Below, piece by piece: positions 36,985-46,930 of a stretch of DNA of 64,000 bases (its first letter is position 1; each line of letters opens with the position of its first letter). The position numbers and the translations under genes were made by a program. The notes beneath the pieces are model-generated. The model saw nothing but the letters and a program-made list of their open reading frames with translations, had not been told where the DNA came from and made no database searches. The stretch lies in assembly GCF_002831685.1 (NCBI RefSeq), contig NZ_CP025119.1, forward strand, positions 841,001 through 905,000, read 5' to 3'. This DNA is from Polaribacter sp. ALD11 (GTDB lineage: Bacteria; Bacteroidota; Bacteroidia; Flavobacteriales; Flavobacteriaceae).

Positions 36985-38022
36985 CTAAAGAGAACTATTA
37001 AGAATTGCTTTATTGATTTCCTTTATCAAACTTGGTCCTTCATAAATAAAACCCGTATAAATCTGTACCAAATCTGCACCAGCTTCAATTTTAGCTAAAG
37101 CGTCTTCTGCAGAATGAATACCCCCTACACCAATAATTGGAAACGATTTATTAGAAGTGTCTGCTAGATACTGAATCACTTTTGTACTTTGCTCTAATAT
37201 TGGTTGCCCACTTACGCCTCCATTTCCTATTTCCTCTAGACGTTCTTTTGAAGCTTTTAAATTATCTCTTGTAGTTGATGTATTAGAAGCAATAACACCA
37301 TCGATTTTTGTTTCTGCAACCAATTCTATAATTTCGTCTAACTGAGCATTATTTAAATCTGGAGCAATTTTTAATAAAATTGGTTTTTTAATTTTAAACT
37401 GATTATTTTCTTTCTGGCATTCAGTAATCAATTCAACTAAATACTCTTTGTCATTTAATTTTGCGTGACTACCAACATTAGGGCAGCTAACATTCAATAC
37501 AAAATAATCTACAAAAGGGTGTAATTCTTTAAAAACTGCTAAATAATCTTGCGTATAATCTGCTGGTGCTGTGTCTGTATTCTTACCAATATTACCACCA
37601 ATAATTACTTTATGCTTGTTCTTTTTTAAGTTTTTAATAGCCTCTTCTACTCCATCGTTATTAAAACCCATTCGATTAATAATTCCTTGATCATCTTTTA
37701 AACGAAACAATCTTTTCTTAGGGTTGCCTATTTGCCCTTTTGGTGTAACAGTTCCTATTTCTATAAATCCGAAGCCAAAATTGGCTAATTCATTATATAA
37801 AACTGCATTTTTATCGAAACCAGCAGCTAAACCAACAGGGTTTGTAAAAGTTAACCCAAATAAAGTACGTTCTAACCTTTTATCATTTACTTGATATAAA
37901 TTTCTAAAAATAGAAGCTCCAAAAGGAATTTTACATAAGATTCTAATCAAAGAAAAAGTAAAATAGTGAACCTTTTCTGGATCAAATAAAAATAAAATAG
38001 GACGGATTATAAGTTTATACAT
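36985..38022 (-). CDS. pyrD: Dihydroorotate dehydrogenase, quinone-dependent
   Basis: PyrD oxidises dihydroorotate to orotate in pyrimidine synthesis, passing electrons to quinones. The 345-residue length and the N-terminal helical extension (residues 1-40) mark the membrane-associated class 2 enzyme. Landmarks include [20 protein letters not shown] near 65, NVSCPNVGS near 180 with the class 2 catalytic Ser, and the FMN phosphate-binding end [11 protein letters not shown] with [11 protein letters not shown]. Confidence 0.96.
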   Translation of the reverse strand: MYKLIIRPILFLFDPEKVHYFTFSLIRILCKIPFGASIFRNLYQVNDKRLERTLFGLTFTNPVGLAAGFDKNAVLYNELANFGFGFIEIGTVTPKGQIGNPKKRLFRLKDDQGIINRMGFNNDGVEEAIKNLKKNKHKVIIGGNIGKNTDTAPADYTQDYLAVFKELHPFVDYFVLNVSCPNVGSHAKLNDKEYLVELITECQKENNQFKIKKPILLKIAPDLNNAQLDEIIELVAETKIDGVIASNTSTTRDNLKASKERLEEIGNGGVSGQPILEQSTKVIQYLADTSNKSFPIIGVGGIHSAEDALAKIEAGADLVQIYTGFIYEGPSLIKEINKAILNSSL

Positions 38023-38112
38023 AATTACAGTTTGTTAGGTCTAGCACAGTCTAAACCAAAAATATTTTTGTAATCATCTCTCGTCTGCGTTCGAGGAAAC
38101 TTTATTAGTTAT

Positions 38113-38140
38113 AAAAAAAGCCCCAAATAAATGGAGCTTT
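38113..38140 (-). terminator. Terminator of pheT
   Basis: On the minus strand AAAGCTCC (38140-38133) pairs with GGGGCTTT (38124-38117, one mismatch), then a U-run follows. It lies immediately after the pheT stop. Confidence 0.7.
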
Positions 38141-38144
38141 TAAA

Positions 38145-40571
38145 TTATCTTAAAACAGCATCTAAATTTTTCTCAAATGTTTGCTGTAATTTTTGCATTA
38201 TTTTATCAATTTGTTTGTCTGCTAATGTTTTAGTTTCATCTTGAATTAAAAAACTAACTGCATATGATTTCTTACCTTCTGGCAACTTATCGCCTTCATA
38301 AACATCAAATAAATCGACTTCTTTTAACAAGATTTTCTCTGATTGAAAAGCTAAATTATAAATTTCTTTAAATTCAGTTTTTTTATCTAATAACAACGCT
38401 AAATCTCTTTTTACAGCTGGAAATTTAGACAAAGCAACCACTTTTATATTTTTATTCCCTGTCAATTTTAAAATAGTATCCCAATTAAAATCAGCAAATA
38501 AGACCTCTTGTTTTATACCAAATTCTTTTAGTAAACTTCTTTTTACAACTCCGAATTCTACCAATTTCATTTTACCTAAACTCAAGGTAATTCCTTCAGA
38601 AAAAACATCTTGTTTTGTTGGCGTCGTTTTTAATTTATCTATTCCTAATCTGCTTAAAACATTTGTAATAATTCCTTTTAAATAAAAGAAATCTGAAGTT
38701 TTACTTTCATTTTTCCAATTATCACTTGTTCTATTTCCCGTTACAAATAAAGTTAAATGCTTATCTTCTTGGTATTTTTCATTGTATTTATGATAGGTTT
38801 TACCAAACTCATAAAATTTTAATGAATTATTTTTTCTGTTAATATTGTAAGAAACAGATTCTAAACCACTAAATAACAAAGATTGGCGCATTACTTTTAA
38901 ATCGTTACTTAACGGATTTAACATTGCTACATTCGCTTCTTCGTTAATATTTTCAGACAATGTTGCATATTCTGGCTTGGTTAATGAATTTGCCATGGTT
39001 TCATTAAAACCTAAGGCCGACAATTGGTTTGCAACAATGTTTTCAATCTTCGTTTCTTTATTGGAGTCAAAAGAAATTGACGTGTTTAATTTATGAGAAA
39101 ACTCAATATTATTATATCCGTAAACCCTTAATATTTCTTCAATTATATCTGCTTCACGTTGAACATCTGTTCTATAGGAAGGTATTGTTAGACCTAAACC
39201 TCCTGCTGTTTCGCTATTTATTTTAATTTCTAAAGAAGCTAGAATTTTCTTAATAGTATCTTTCGGAATCTCTTGACCTATTAATCGATATGAATTCTCA
39301 TAAGAAAGAAAAACTTGATAATCTTCAATTCTTTCTGGATAAAAATCAGAAATATCAGACCCCATTTTCCCCCCAGCATATTCTTCTATTAGTAAAGCAG
39401 CACGTTTTAAAGCATACTCTGTTAAATTAATATCAATTCCACGTTCAAAACGGAAAGAAGCATCTGTATTTAAGGCATGTCTTTTTGCTGTTTTTCTAAC
39501 AGAAACGGGGTTAAAATAAGCGCTTTCTAAGAAAATTGATGACGTATGTTCTGTAACTCCAGATTTACTTCCTCCAAAAACTCCCGCAATACAAAGCGGA
39601 TTAGAGTCTGCATCGCAAATCATAATATCTTCTGAAGATAATTCTCTTTCAACAGCGTCTAAAGTAGTAAACTTTGTACCTTCTTCTAACGTTTTAACAA
39701 GAATCTTATTCCCTTTAATTTTCTGAGCATCGAAGGCGTGCAATGGCTGCCCAAGTTCATGTAAAACATAATTAGTAATGTCTACAATGTTATTTTTTGG
39801 AGTTATACCAATTGCCTTCAGTCTGTTTTGAATCCATTCTGGTGAATCTTTTACAGTAACATCTGTAATAGTAATTCCGCAATATCTTGGTGCTTGTTCT
39901 TTACTTTCTACTTCAACGTCAAAACGTAACGTTCTTTCATCTACATGAAAATTGCTCACAGAAGGAGAGATTAACTCTAAATTAATGTCTTGTTGCATTA
40001 AACCTGCACGTAAATCTCTAGCAACACCAAAATGGCTCATTGCATCCGATCTATTTGGTGTTAGTCCAATTTCAAAAATCTCATCCATTTCTATGTTGAA
40101 AACTTCTGCTGCAGATGTACCAACTATTAAATCTTCATCTAGAACCATTATACCGTCATGACCAGAACCTAAACCTAATTCGTCTTCGGCACAAATCATC
40201 CCATAGCTTTCTTCTCCTCTAATTTTTCCTTTCTTAATTTTAAAACCTTCACCTTTATCATCATATAAAGTAGTACCAATCGTTGCAACCGGTACTTTCT
40301 GACCTGCAGCTACATTTGGTGCTCCACATACAATCTGTACAGGCTCTCCAGATCCTAAATCTACAGTTGTAACCTTAAGTCTATCTGCATTTGGGTGTTG
40401 TATGCAGGTTAAAACTTTACCAACAACAATCCCTTTTAAGCTTCCTTTAATAGATTCTTTAGTTTCAATACCTTCTACCTCTAAACCTAAATCAGTTAAT
40501 AATTCACCTGTTTTTACAGCATCCCAATCTGTTTGTAAAAATTGTTTTAACCAATTGTATGAAATTTTCAT
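38145..40571 (-). CDS. pheT: Phenylalanyl-tRNA synthetase beta subunit
   Basis: PheT pairs with PheS to charge tRNA-Phe; it holds the tRNA and the editing site. The 808-residue length is standard. A tRNA-binding OB domain covers about residues 40-155 (VGKVLTCIQHPNADRLKVTTVD), B3/B4 editing domains lie at about 215-390 (NIVDITNYVLHELGQPLHAFD), B5 near 405-480, and the anticodon-binding FDX-ACB domain at the C-terminus (SKFPAVKRDLALLLD). pheS is not in the window. Confidence 0.97.
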   Translation of the reverse strand: MKISYNWLKQFLQTDWDAVKTGELLTDLGLEVEGIETKESIKGSLKGIVVGKVLTCIQHPNADRLKVTTVDLGSGEPVQIVCGAPNVAAGQKVPVATIGTTLYDDKGEGFKIKKGKIRGEESYGMICAEDELGLGSGHDGIMVLDEDLIVGTSAAEVFNIEMDEIFEIGLTPNRSDAMSHFGVARDLRAGLMQQDINLELISPSVSNFHVDERTLRFDVEVESKEQAPRYCGITITDVTVKDSPEWIQNRLKAIGITPKNNIVDITNYVLHELGQPLHAFDAQKIKGNKILVKTLEEGTKFTTLDAVERELSSEDIMICDADSNPLCIAGVFGGSKSGVTEHTSSIFLESAYFNPVSVRKTAKRHALNTDASFRFERGIDINLTEYALKRAALLIEEYAGGKMGSDISDFYPERIEDYQVFLSYENSYRLIGQEIPKDTIKKILASLEIKINSETAGGLGLTIPSYRTDVQREADIIEEILRVYGYNNIEFSHKLNTSISFDSNKETKIENIVANQLSALGFNETMANSLTKPEYATLSENINEEANVAMLNPLSNDLKVMRQSLLFSGLESVSYNINRKNNSLKFYEFGKTYHKYNEKYQEDKHLTLFVTGNRTSDNWKNESKTSDFFYLKGIITNVLSRLGIDKLKTTPTKQDVFSEGITLSLGKMKLVEFGVVKRSLLKEFGIKQEVLFADFNWDTILKLTGNKNIKVVALSKFPAVKRDLALLLDKKTEFKEIYNLAFQSEKILLKEVDLFDVYEGDKLPEGKKSYAVSFLIQDETKTLADKQIDKIMQKLQQTFEKNLDAVLR

Positions 40572-40596
40572 ATACTTTTTTTGATGTTTTCAGCTA

Positions 40597-40625
40597 CAAA
40601 TTTACTGCTTTTTATGGTTTTTCAA
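40597..40625 (-). promoter_or_regulatory. Promoter of pheT
   Basis: The minus strand shows TTG (40625-40623), 18 bp and TAAATTTG (40604-40597), a full consensus match 25 bp upstream of the start codon. Confidence 0.75.
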
Positions 40626-40824
40626 GTCCCTTTTTTGCTTAAAAGCACAAGTTTATTTGCAAAAAATTAAGAAAACTTATAATCTTAAGATATAGAAAAT
40701 ATTTCTTCAACTCTTATTTATATAATCATCTGTTTTTCATATAGTAAAAAAGTAATTACTCCTTTTTACTGTATATAAAAAAAGCTCAAAAACTTTCTAA
40801 ATCTTTTAATCAGTGAAAATTAAA

Positions 40825-40832
40825 TATCTTTG
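40825..40832 (+). promoter_or_regulatory. -7 element of the LtaS-type sulfatase gene
   Basis: TATCTTTG matches TANNTTTG and lies 17 bp upstream of the ATG at 40850, with a TTT at -33 (18-bp spacer). Apart from this and the pheT promoter the 278-bp gap holds nothing recognisable. Confidence 0.55.
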
Positions 40833-40849
40833 CAAAATAAATACGAATA

Positions 40850-42850
40850 ATGTTAAAAAAAATACCCAATTACATTCAATACATTTTTACAAATGTTCTC
40901 TTACTTTTTCTTTATATCTTTTCTTTTAGAGTTCTTTTTTACTATTTATTTGCACAATTAGAAAGTGTTTCTTCATTAGAAATACAAAAGGGCTTTTGGT
41001 TAGGTTCTCGTTTTGATTTTAAGTTAGCTGTAATTAGTTTTTTTCCATTAGCAATATTGGTTTTAATAACAAATTACAATTTTTTAAAACGAAAAATATA
41101 TCAAAAGATAGCTACTACTTATCTAATTTTAGCATACTTAGTTCTTACATTGTTCTTTTTATTTGATTTTGGATATTATGATTATCTAAGTATTCGTTTA
41201 GATGCTTCTTCGCTTCGTTTTTTAAGTAATTTAAAAATATCTAGTCAGGTTTTAGTAGAAAGTTATCCAATATATAAAGGCTTTTTTGGTTTGCTTATTT
41301 TGTGCTTTATCATTTACAAACTGACTAACTTTATATATTCTTCCTTTAAAAATCAGAATACATTCTTCTCTAAAAAAGTTAAATCCTTATACTTTATTAG
41401 TACTATTTTATTGCTTTCATTCGGAATTTATAATAGTCTAACCCATTATCCGTTGCGTTGGAGTGAAGCCTTCTTCTCTAAAAAAAATGCTGTGAATCAG
41501 TTTACTCTAAACCCTGTTTTATATTTCTTTGACAGTTTTGCTTATAGAAGTGAGGGTGTAGATATGGCCGAATTCAAGAAATATTACCCCGTTATTGCAA
41601 AACATTTAAATTTATCTAAAGACAAAATTTCATTTGAAAGAAAAGTAATTTTTGATTCAACATATACTAAAAAACCAAATGTTGTAATTGTTATGATGGA
41701 ATCTGTGGGAGTTAAACCTATGAGTTATTACGGAAATGCTATAAAAAGTACGCCTGTTTTAGATTCTTTAATTGACAAAAGCGTAAGTTTTTCTAACTTT
41801 TATGTTCATAAATCTGGTACAGCAGCAAGTGTTTTTGCAAGTGTTACAGGTTTACCAGATATTGAAAATATTAGAACAGCTTCTAGAAATCCATTAATAC
41901 AAGACCAACGCATTTTGTTTGACCAGTTTACAGATTATGAAAAACTATACTTTTTAGGGGGAAGTGCAAATTGGGCAAATATTAGAAGTGTTTTTCAATC
42001 GAATATAAAGGGGTTAAATATTTTTGAAGAAGGAAGCTACGAAACGGAAAACAGAGCAGATGTTTGGGGAATAGATGATTACGAACTCTTTAAAGAAACG
42101 AATAAAGAATTAGAAAAATTAGCAAAAAAAGAGAAGCCTTTTGTAGCTTATATTCAAACAGCTTCTAATCACATGCCATTTACTGTTCCAGATGAAAAAG
42201 AGAGTTACAAACCTTTAAAAGAGAATGAAATTTCTTCTGAATTACTAGAAAAAAGTGGTTTTAAATCTGTTGCACAATTAAATGCTTTACGATATTTAGA
42301 TTTTAACATTGGTCGATTTTTAGAAAGAGCTAAGGAATCTGGTTATTATGAAAACACCATTTTTGCATTTTTTGGAGATCACAACACCGCTATGAAAAAA
42401 ACAGAATTATACACAAAAGAATACGATTTAAATATTCAATTACAACATGTTCCCTTTTTAATTCATGCTCCAAAATTTGTAGCCCCAAAAATACTTCATA
42501 AAAACGGAAAATTAATTGATCTTTTTCCTACAGTTATTAGTTTAGCCAAAATTAATCACACAAATTATACTTTAGGAAACGATTTATTAGATGTAAACTA
42601 TACAAATTCAGTTTCATTTGTCTACTTAGGAATTAACGGAGAACCTGCTGTTGGTTTATTAAAAGACAGTTTGTACTATTCTAAAACCAATGTTACAAAA
42701 ACTATTGGTCTGTATAATTTAAATGAAAAAGATTTGATTGATTTGAAGGCAAAATACCCGATAAGAGCTAAAGAAATGGATAGCTTATTGGAAGGGTATT
42801 ATCATGCAACAAAGTACTTGTATTTTAATAATAAAAAATCAGTTAAATAA
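40850..42850 (+). CDS. LtaS-type membrane sulfatase / phosphoglycerol transferase
   Basis: This 666-residue inner-membrane protein has about five N-terminal helices (residues 1-190) and a periplasmic alkaline-phosphatase-superfamily domain. Its motifs are IVMMESVGVKPMSYYG, the nucleophile region HKSGTAASVFASVTG (Thr) and the metal-binding FFGDHNTAM. LtaS relatives in Gram-negative bacteria transfer phosphoglycerol or phosphoethanolamine to glycans or lipid A; the acceptor here is not known. The last 12 bases overlap the 3' end of the convergent PAP2 gene. Confidence 0.9.
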   Translation: MLKKIPNYIQYIFTNVLLLFLYIFSFRVLFYYLFAQLESVSSLEIQKGFWLGSRFDFKLAVISFFPLAILVLITNYNFLKRKIYQKIATTYLILAYLVLTLFFLFDFGYYDYLSIRLDASSLRFLSNLKISSQVLVESYPIYKGFFGLLILCFIIYKLTNFIYSSFKNQNTFFSKKVKSLYFISTILLLSFGIYNSLTHYPLRWSEAFFSKKNAVNQFTLNPVLYFFDSFAYRSEGVDMAEFKKYYPVIAKHLNLSKDKISFERKVIFDSTYTKKPNVVIVMMESVGVKPMSYYGNAIKSTPVLDSLIDKSVSFSNFYVHKSGTAASVFASVTGLPDIENIRTASRNPLIQDQRILFDQFTDYEKLYFLGGSANWANIRSVFQSNIKGLNIFEEGSYETENRADVWGIDDYELFKETNKELEKLAKKEKPFVAYIQTASNHMPFTVPDEKESYKPLKENEISSELLEKSGFKSVAQLNALRYLDFNIGRFLERAKESGYYENTIFAFFGDHNTAMKKTELYTKEYDLNIQLQHVPFLIHAPKFVAPKILHKNGKLIDLFPTVISLAKINHTNYTLGNDLLDVNYTNSVSFVYLGINGEPAVGLLKDSLYYSKTNVTKTIGLYNLNEKDLIDLKAKYPIRAKEMDSLLEGYYHATKYLYFNNKKSVK

Positions 42851-43396
42851 TTTTTTATCAATTTTTTTGAATAAAAAATAATACAAATTAGCAAAAATAG
42901 TTCCTATAATGATTCCTACTGAAATATCTATTGGAAAATGAACTCCTAAATATACTCTACTGTATGCAAATATTAAAGGGAACAATAAGATAAGATAAAT
43001 ATACTTGTGTGTTTCTTTTAGTAAAAGAACAACAAATACAGAGAAAAATGTTGATGTTGTTGCATGACCAGACATAAAACTAAAACTCTGTGGATTGATT
43101 AAGGTTCTTAAAGAATACATTATTTCAGGGTCATTGTTTGGTCGTAGCCTTTCTACAGAATTTTTAATTAAGTTTGTAAATTGATCTGAGAAAGCAACCA
43201 ATACAATCATAGAAAGAATCATAACCCCGCCACGTTTCCAACCAAAAGATTTTATAACTAAAAAAATTATAAAAATAAACAATGGTGCCCAATTTAGTTG
43301 ATGGGTAATTGCCAACCAAAGAGCGTCCCAATGTTCGCTTCCTAAGTTATTTAAAAAAACTAGTAATTCTTTGTCCTTCTGAATAATGTCTATCAA
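42839..43396 (-). CDS. PAP2-family membrane phosphatase
   Basis: This 185-residue integral membrane protein carries the three PAP2 motifs: KNSVERLRP, FMSGHATTS (usual PSGH with Met for Pro) and SRVYLGVHFPID. Such enzymes remove phosphate from lipids, for example undecaprenyl pyrophosphate or phosphatidic acid. It starts 1 bp after the stop of the preceding peptidyl-prolyl isomerase gene and is the last gene of a five-gene operon starting with nrnA. Confidence 0.92.
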   Translation of the reverse strand: MIDIIQKDKELLVFLNNLGSEHWDALWLAITHQLNWAPLFIFIIFLVIKSFGWKRGGVMILSMIVLVAFSDQFTNLIKNSVERLRPNNDPEIMYSLRTLINPQSFSFMSGHATTSTFFSVFVVLLLKETHKYIYLILLFPLIFAYSRVYLGVHFPIDISVGIIIGTIFANLYYFLFKKIDKKLFN

Positions 43397-43397
43397 A

Positions 43398-44552
43398 TTA
43401 TTTGCCGATTTTTAAGATTTCTATTTCAAAAACTAAATCTGATTTTGCAGGAAAAGGTCCAAATTTTTTATCTCCGAACCCAATAGTGTAAGGAATAAAC
43501 AATCTAGATTTCTCGCCTTCTTTCATAGATAAAACGCCTTCTTTTAAACCACTAATCATTGGTTTTTCTTCATCATTTAAATCAAAAATAATGGGTTTAC
43601 CAACATCATCTGAAGATTGCATTCTCTTACCATCTGCAATGTACAAAGTGTAATTTGCCGTAACTGTTTTTGAAGCTATAACCCTTTTACCTTTTGTCTC
43701 CTTAAGTTTTAAAATACGTAAACCTGTACCTGTTTTTACAGCTTTAGATTCATTTTTTTCTACTAAAAAAGCCTTTTTAGCTTCTAAGTATTTAGCATAT
43801 CGTTTCTCTTCAACTTTATTTTCTTCTTTAACTTTCTCTTCTTGAGATTTATTAAAGTTAGCTACTTCTGCATCAAAAATGTTTGCAGCATTAAAATCTT
43901 CAGCTTTAGAACCAATTCTAATTATGTTTATAGTATTAATGGTATCATTTTGTGATATATTTAATACAACTGCCATTCTAGTAGAGTCTATTGCATTTTT
44001 TAATTGTAGAGAGTCTGTATACTTCTTATGTATTTTTTTTAATTCAAAAGAATTAACAACCGTTTTACCAAAAACACTGTGCTTACCATTTAAATGAGGT
44101 ATTGCTCGGTGCGTTATAAAAAACTGACTATTATTTGTTGTTGGCCCTCCGTTTGCCATTGAAATAATTCCTTGGTCATCATGCTTATAAATAAGCTCTC
44201 CATTTTCAGTTCTTGGAAATTCATCTCCGAAAAGATAGCCTGTACTTTTTCTTCCTTCCGAAGTAAAACCACCTGCTTGAATTACAAAATTAGGAACTAC
44301 TCTATGAAAAAGAATCCCTTCATAAAAGTTTTTACCTTTTAAAGAATCTAACATTTTACTGTTTGTACCCTCAACTAAAGCAACAAAATTTGCAACAGTT
44401 TTGGGTACATTATCAGCATATAATTCTAATAAGATATTTCCTTTATTGGTTTCAATTTCGGCGTACAAACCTTCCTTTAAATCTTTATACTTTTTTGGTG
44501 TACAAGAAATAAAAACTGCAAATACGGTCGTAATAAAGAAAATGTTCTTCAT
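43398..44552 (-). CDS. Lipoprotein with cyclophilin and FKBP domains
   Basis: This 384-residue protein joins two unrelated peptidyl-prolyl isomerase folds. After a lipobox (FISC, Cys near 17) comes a cyclophilin domain (about 30-190; HRVVPNFVIQAGGFTSEGRK, NNSQFFITHRAIPHLNGKH), a charged helical linker rich in Lys and Glu, and an FKBP domain (about 280-384; SGLKEGVLSMKEGEKSRLFI, then GFGDKKFGPFPAKSDLVFEI). It should assist protein folding in the periplasm. It lies 4 bp after the FKBP gene in the nrnA-gldI operon. Confidence 0.92.
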   Translation of the reverse strand: MKNIFFITTVFAVFISCTPKKYKDLKEGLYAEIETNKGNILLELYADNVPKTVANFVALVEGTNSKMLDSLKGKNFYEGILFHRVVPNFVIQAGGFTSEGRKSTGYLFGDEFPRTENGELIYKHDDQGIISMANGGPTTNNSQFFITHRAIPHLNGKHSVFGKTVVNSFELKKIHKKYTDSLQLKNAIDSTRMAVVLNISQNDTINTINIIRIGSKAEDFNAANIFDAEVANFNKSQEEKVKEENKVEEKRYAKYLEAKKAFLVEKNESKAVKTGTGLRILKLKETKGKRVIASKTVTANYTLYIADGKRMQSSDDVGKPIIFDLNDEEKPMISGLKEGVLSMKEGEKSRLFIPYTIGFGDKKFGPFPAKSDLVFEIEILKIGK

Positions 44553-44556
44553 AATT

Positions 44557-45285
44557 TTATTTTAAAACTTCTAATAATTCAATTTCAAATATTAAAGTAG
44601 AAAATGGTTTAATATTTTCTCCTTTTTGTTGTGGTCCGTAAGCTAATTCTTGAGGGATAAAAAACTTATATTTTGCTCCTTCATTCATTAACTGCACACC
44701 TTCTGTCCAACCTTTAATTACTTGGTTTAAACCAAATTCAGATGGTGTTCCTCTATCAACAGAGCTATCAAATACTTTACCTTCTATATTTGTACCGTGG
44801 TAATGTACTTTTACTCTAGTTGATGGTCCTGCTGGTTTTTCACCTGTTCCTTCTTTTATTACGATGTACTGTATACCACTTTCAGTTGTTTTTACACCCT
44901 CTTTAGATTTATTTGCTGCTAAAAAATCTTCACCAGCTTTTTTATTTTCACCAAACTTAGCTTCTGCTGCTTTCGCCGCTTTTGCTTGCTGCTCTTTCAT
45001 TTGAGCTTCTTGTTTCTTTTGAAAATAAGAACTTAAAATTTTCTGAATATCTTTCGTTTCAATTAATAAATTGGTAGAGTCTAAACCATTTCTAATCCCT
45101 TGGTTTAAAAGTGTTTTGTTTACTTCACTAAAGTTAGATTTTAATTGACTAGACATACTTATACCAACTGCATAACTTACAGAGTCTAATTCTGTTTCTA
45201 AAGACTTCACCTCTTTTACTTGGTTTCCACAAGAAAACATGGTTACTGTTATTGCTGCTGCTGCTAAATTTTTTACAATTCTCAT
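44557..45285 (-). CDS. FKBP-type peptidyl-prolyl isomerase (FklB/Mip type)
   Basis: This 242-residue protein has a probable lipoprotein signal (TMFSCG, Cys near residue 19), an N-terminal helical dimerisation region (about 30-125, as in Mip/FkpA) and a C-terminal FKBP domain with VKVHYHGTNIEGKVFDSS and GWTEGVQLMNEGAKYKFFIP. It should speed proline isomerisation of exported proteins. It lies 13 bp after gldI. Confidence 0.92.
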   Translation of the reverse strand: MRIVKNLAAAAITVTMFSCGNQVKEVKSLETELDSVSYAVGISMSSQLKSNFSEVNKTLLNQGIRNGLDSTNLLIETKDIQKILSSYFQKKQEAQMKEQQAKAAKAAEAKFGENKKAGEDFLAANKSKEGVKTTESGIQYIVIKEGTGEKPAGPSTRVKVHYHGTNIEGKVFDSSVDRGTPSEFGLNQVIKGWTEGVQLMNEGAKYKFFIPQELAYGPQQKGENIKPFSTLIFEIELLEVLK

Positions 45286-45298
45286 TTTTTTGATTAAT

Positions 45299-45832
45299 TT
45301 AATTTATATTTAATAATGTTACTGTACTCTTTATTGTTTTGTTAATTCCAATTTTATTTCCATCACCAGAAATGCCAAAAGCATTGTAAGACGGAATTAC
45401 AAATGTAATTGTTTCTCCTATTTTCATCAACTTTATTCCTTTCTGAATTCCTGAAATAAAATCTTCTTTATCTACTTTGTAATTTTTAACGCCTAATATT
45501 GCTTTACTATATAGAACGGAATCATTTAAATCTTTAATATCGTATTCAAAACGAACAACATCACCTGTTTTTGGCATTGCTAATTTCTCTTCAATCTTAG
45601 TATTATAAGTATACCAAAAACCACTGGAAGAAGTTTCGTATAGCTTAGTAGTATCTTTTTTAATAAATTCTAGAATTTCACTCTCTTCTAGTTCAAAGAT
45701 TTTTTTAGTTGCTTCGATATTATCTTGAAAGATAGTAGTTGAAGGTTTTGGATTTATGGGTCTTCTCGGTTTAGAGGTGGTACAACTCATTAAAAATAAA
45801 ATTCCGAAAAGAAAAAGTAGTTTATTCTTCAT
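45299..45832 (-). CDS. gldI: Gliding-motility-associated peptidyl-prolyl isomerase GldI
   Basis: GldI is an FKBP-like lipoprotein required for gliding motility in Flavobacterium johnsoniae, probably by folding envelope proteins of the gliding/type IX secretion apparatus. The 177-residue protein has a lipobox (LMSC, Cys near 17), an Arg/Pro-rich start and a diverged FKBP domain (GDVVRFEYDIKDLNDSVLY, ISGIQKGIKLMKIGETITF). Its start overlaps the end of nrnA by 11 bp. The name rests on overall resemblance and context. Confidence 0.85.
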   Translation of the reverse strand: MKNKLLFLFGILFLMSCTTSKPRRPINPKPSTTIFQDNIEATKKIFELEESEILEFIKKDTTKLYETSSSGFWYTYNTKIEEKLAMPKTGDVVRFEYDIKDLNDSVLYSKAILGVKNYKVDKEDFISGIQKGIKLMKIGETITFVIPSYNAFGISGDGNKIGINKTIKSTVTLLNIN

Positions 45833-46850
45833 AAGAGATATTTAATTCATTTTTATAAGTTGGTAAAAGTTCTTTAAAAAATGTGATTGCTTCTTCTAAA
45901 GATCCATCAAACCTGCCTCCAGCTGCATTGTCATGACCACCACCATTAAAATGGTTTCTAGAAAGTTTATTTACAGAAAATTTACCTTTAGACCTAAAAG
46001 ATATCTTTATCATGTTTTGTTCTGCATCTTCAATAAAAATGGCAGCAAAAGTAATTCCTTTTAAAGAAAGTGCATAATTTACAACACCTTCTGTATCTCC
46101 TTTTTGAAAATCGAACTTCTTTTTTTCTACTTCTGTTAATGTTATAAAAGCTGTTTTATATTCTGGAAATATTTGTAAATTACTAAGCGCTTGCCCTAAT
46201 AACAATAATCTTCCGTAAGAATTTGAATCATACACATTGTTATGAATTTTATTATTCTCTGCACCTTTATCTATTAAGTTTGCAATAATTCTATGTGTTG
46301 TACTGGTTGTAGATCTAAATCTAAAAGAACCTGTATCTGTCATAATTCCAGTATACAAACAAGTTGCAATATCAGCATCAATCAAATCCAAATCATTATT
46401 CATTTCAATAAATTGATACACCATCTGACAAGTAGAACAAATTTCTACGTCAGAATACATATATTTTACAGCATCTGGCTGTTGATGATGATCTATCATT
46501 GCAAAATCATTCGGATATTTTTCTAAGTTTTTTTGCATGTCATTACCAACTCTATGCAGCGCATTAAAATCTAATAGAAAAATAATTTCTGATGCATTTA
46601 TTGCTTTTTTCGACTGACTATTTTGCCAATCGAAACGATATGTATTTTTTGAACCTGGTAACCAATGTAAAAAATCTGGGTATTCATTTGGTACAACAAC
46701 GGTAGCTTTATGACCTTTTTTTGACAAATAATGTTGTAGTCCTAAAGTTGAACCCATTGCATCTCCATCTGGATTTCTGTGCCCAATTATTACAATATTT
46801 CTTGGTTTTTTAAGAAATAATTTTAACGCTTCAAATCCCTTTAAAATCAT
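45822..46850 (-). CDS. nrnA: DHH-family oligoribonuclease / pAp phosphatase
   Basis: NrnA degrades short RNA oligonucleotides and 3'-phosphoadenosine 5'-phosphate. The 342-residue protein has the DHH-family motifs GHRNPDGDAMGS (near residue 20), DFNALHR, the signature IDHHQQPD near 120 and the DHHA1 motif GGGHDNAAGGR near 305. It is the first gene of the minus-strand operon followed by gldI. Confidence 0.92.
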   Translation of the reverse strand: MILKGFEALKLFLKKPRNIVIIGHRNPDGDAMGSTLGLQHYLSKKGHKATVVVPNEYPDFLHWLPGSKNTYRFDWQNSQSKKAINASEIIFLLDFNALHRVGNDMQKNLEKYPNDFAMIDHHQQPDAVKYMYSDVEICSTCQMVYQFIEMNNDLDLIDADIATCLYTGIMTDTGSFRFRSTTSTTHRIIANLIDKGAENNKIHNNVYDSNSYGRLLLLGQALSNLQIFPEYKTAFITLTEVEKKKFDFQKGDTEGVVNYALSLKGITFAAIFIEDAEQNMIKISFRSKGKFSVNKLSRNHFNGGGHDNAAGGRFDGSLEEAITFFKELLPTYKNELNISYEE

Positions 46851-46877
46851 AGTTTGCGAATATACAATTTAATAACA

Positions 46878-46907
46878 TTGTTCAAAATATATTTCGCTTT
46901 ACATTTG
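46878..46907 (+). promoter_or_regulatory. Promoter of the PhoD-like phosphatase gene
   Basis: TTG (46878-46880), 19 bp and TACATTTG (46900-46907) match the consensus exactly. The predicted leader to the TTG start codon at 46931 is short. Confidence 0.75.
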
Positions 46908-46930
46908 CGTTAAACTTAAACAATTTAGTC

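Noticed and set aside
38078..38096. CTCTCGTCTGCGTTCGAG-like fragment between pyrD and pheT
   Set aside because: It resembles a flavobacterial intergenic repeat core (as at 6170) but is too short and diverged to annotate as a copy.
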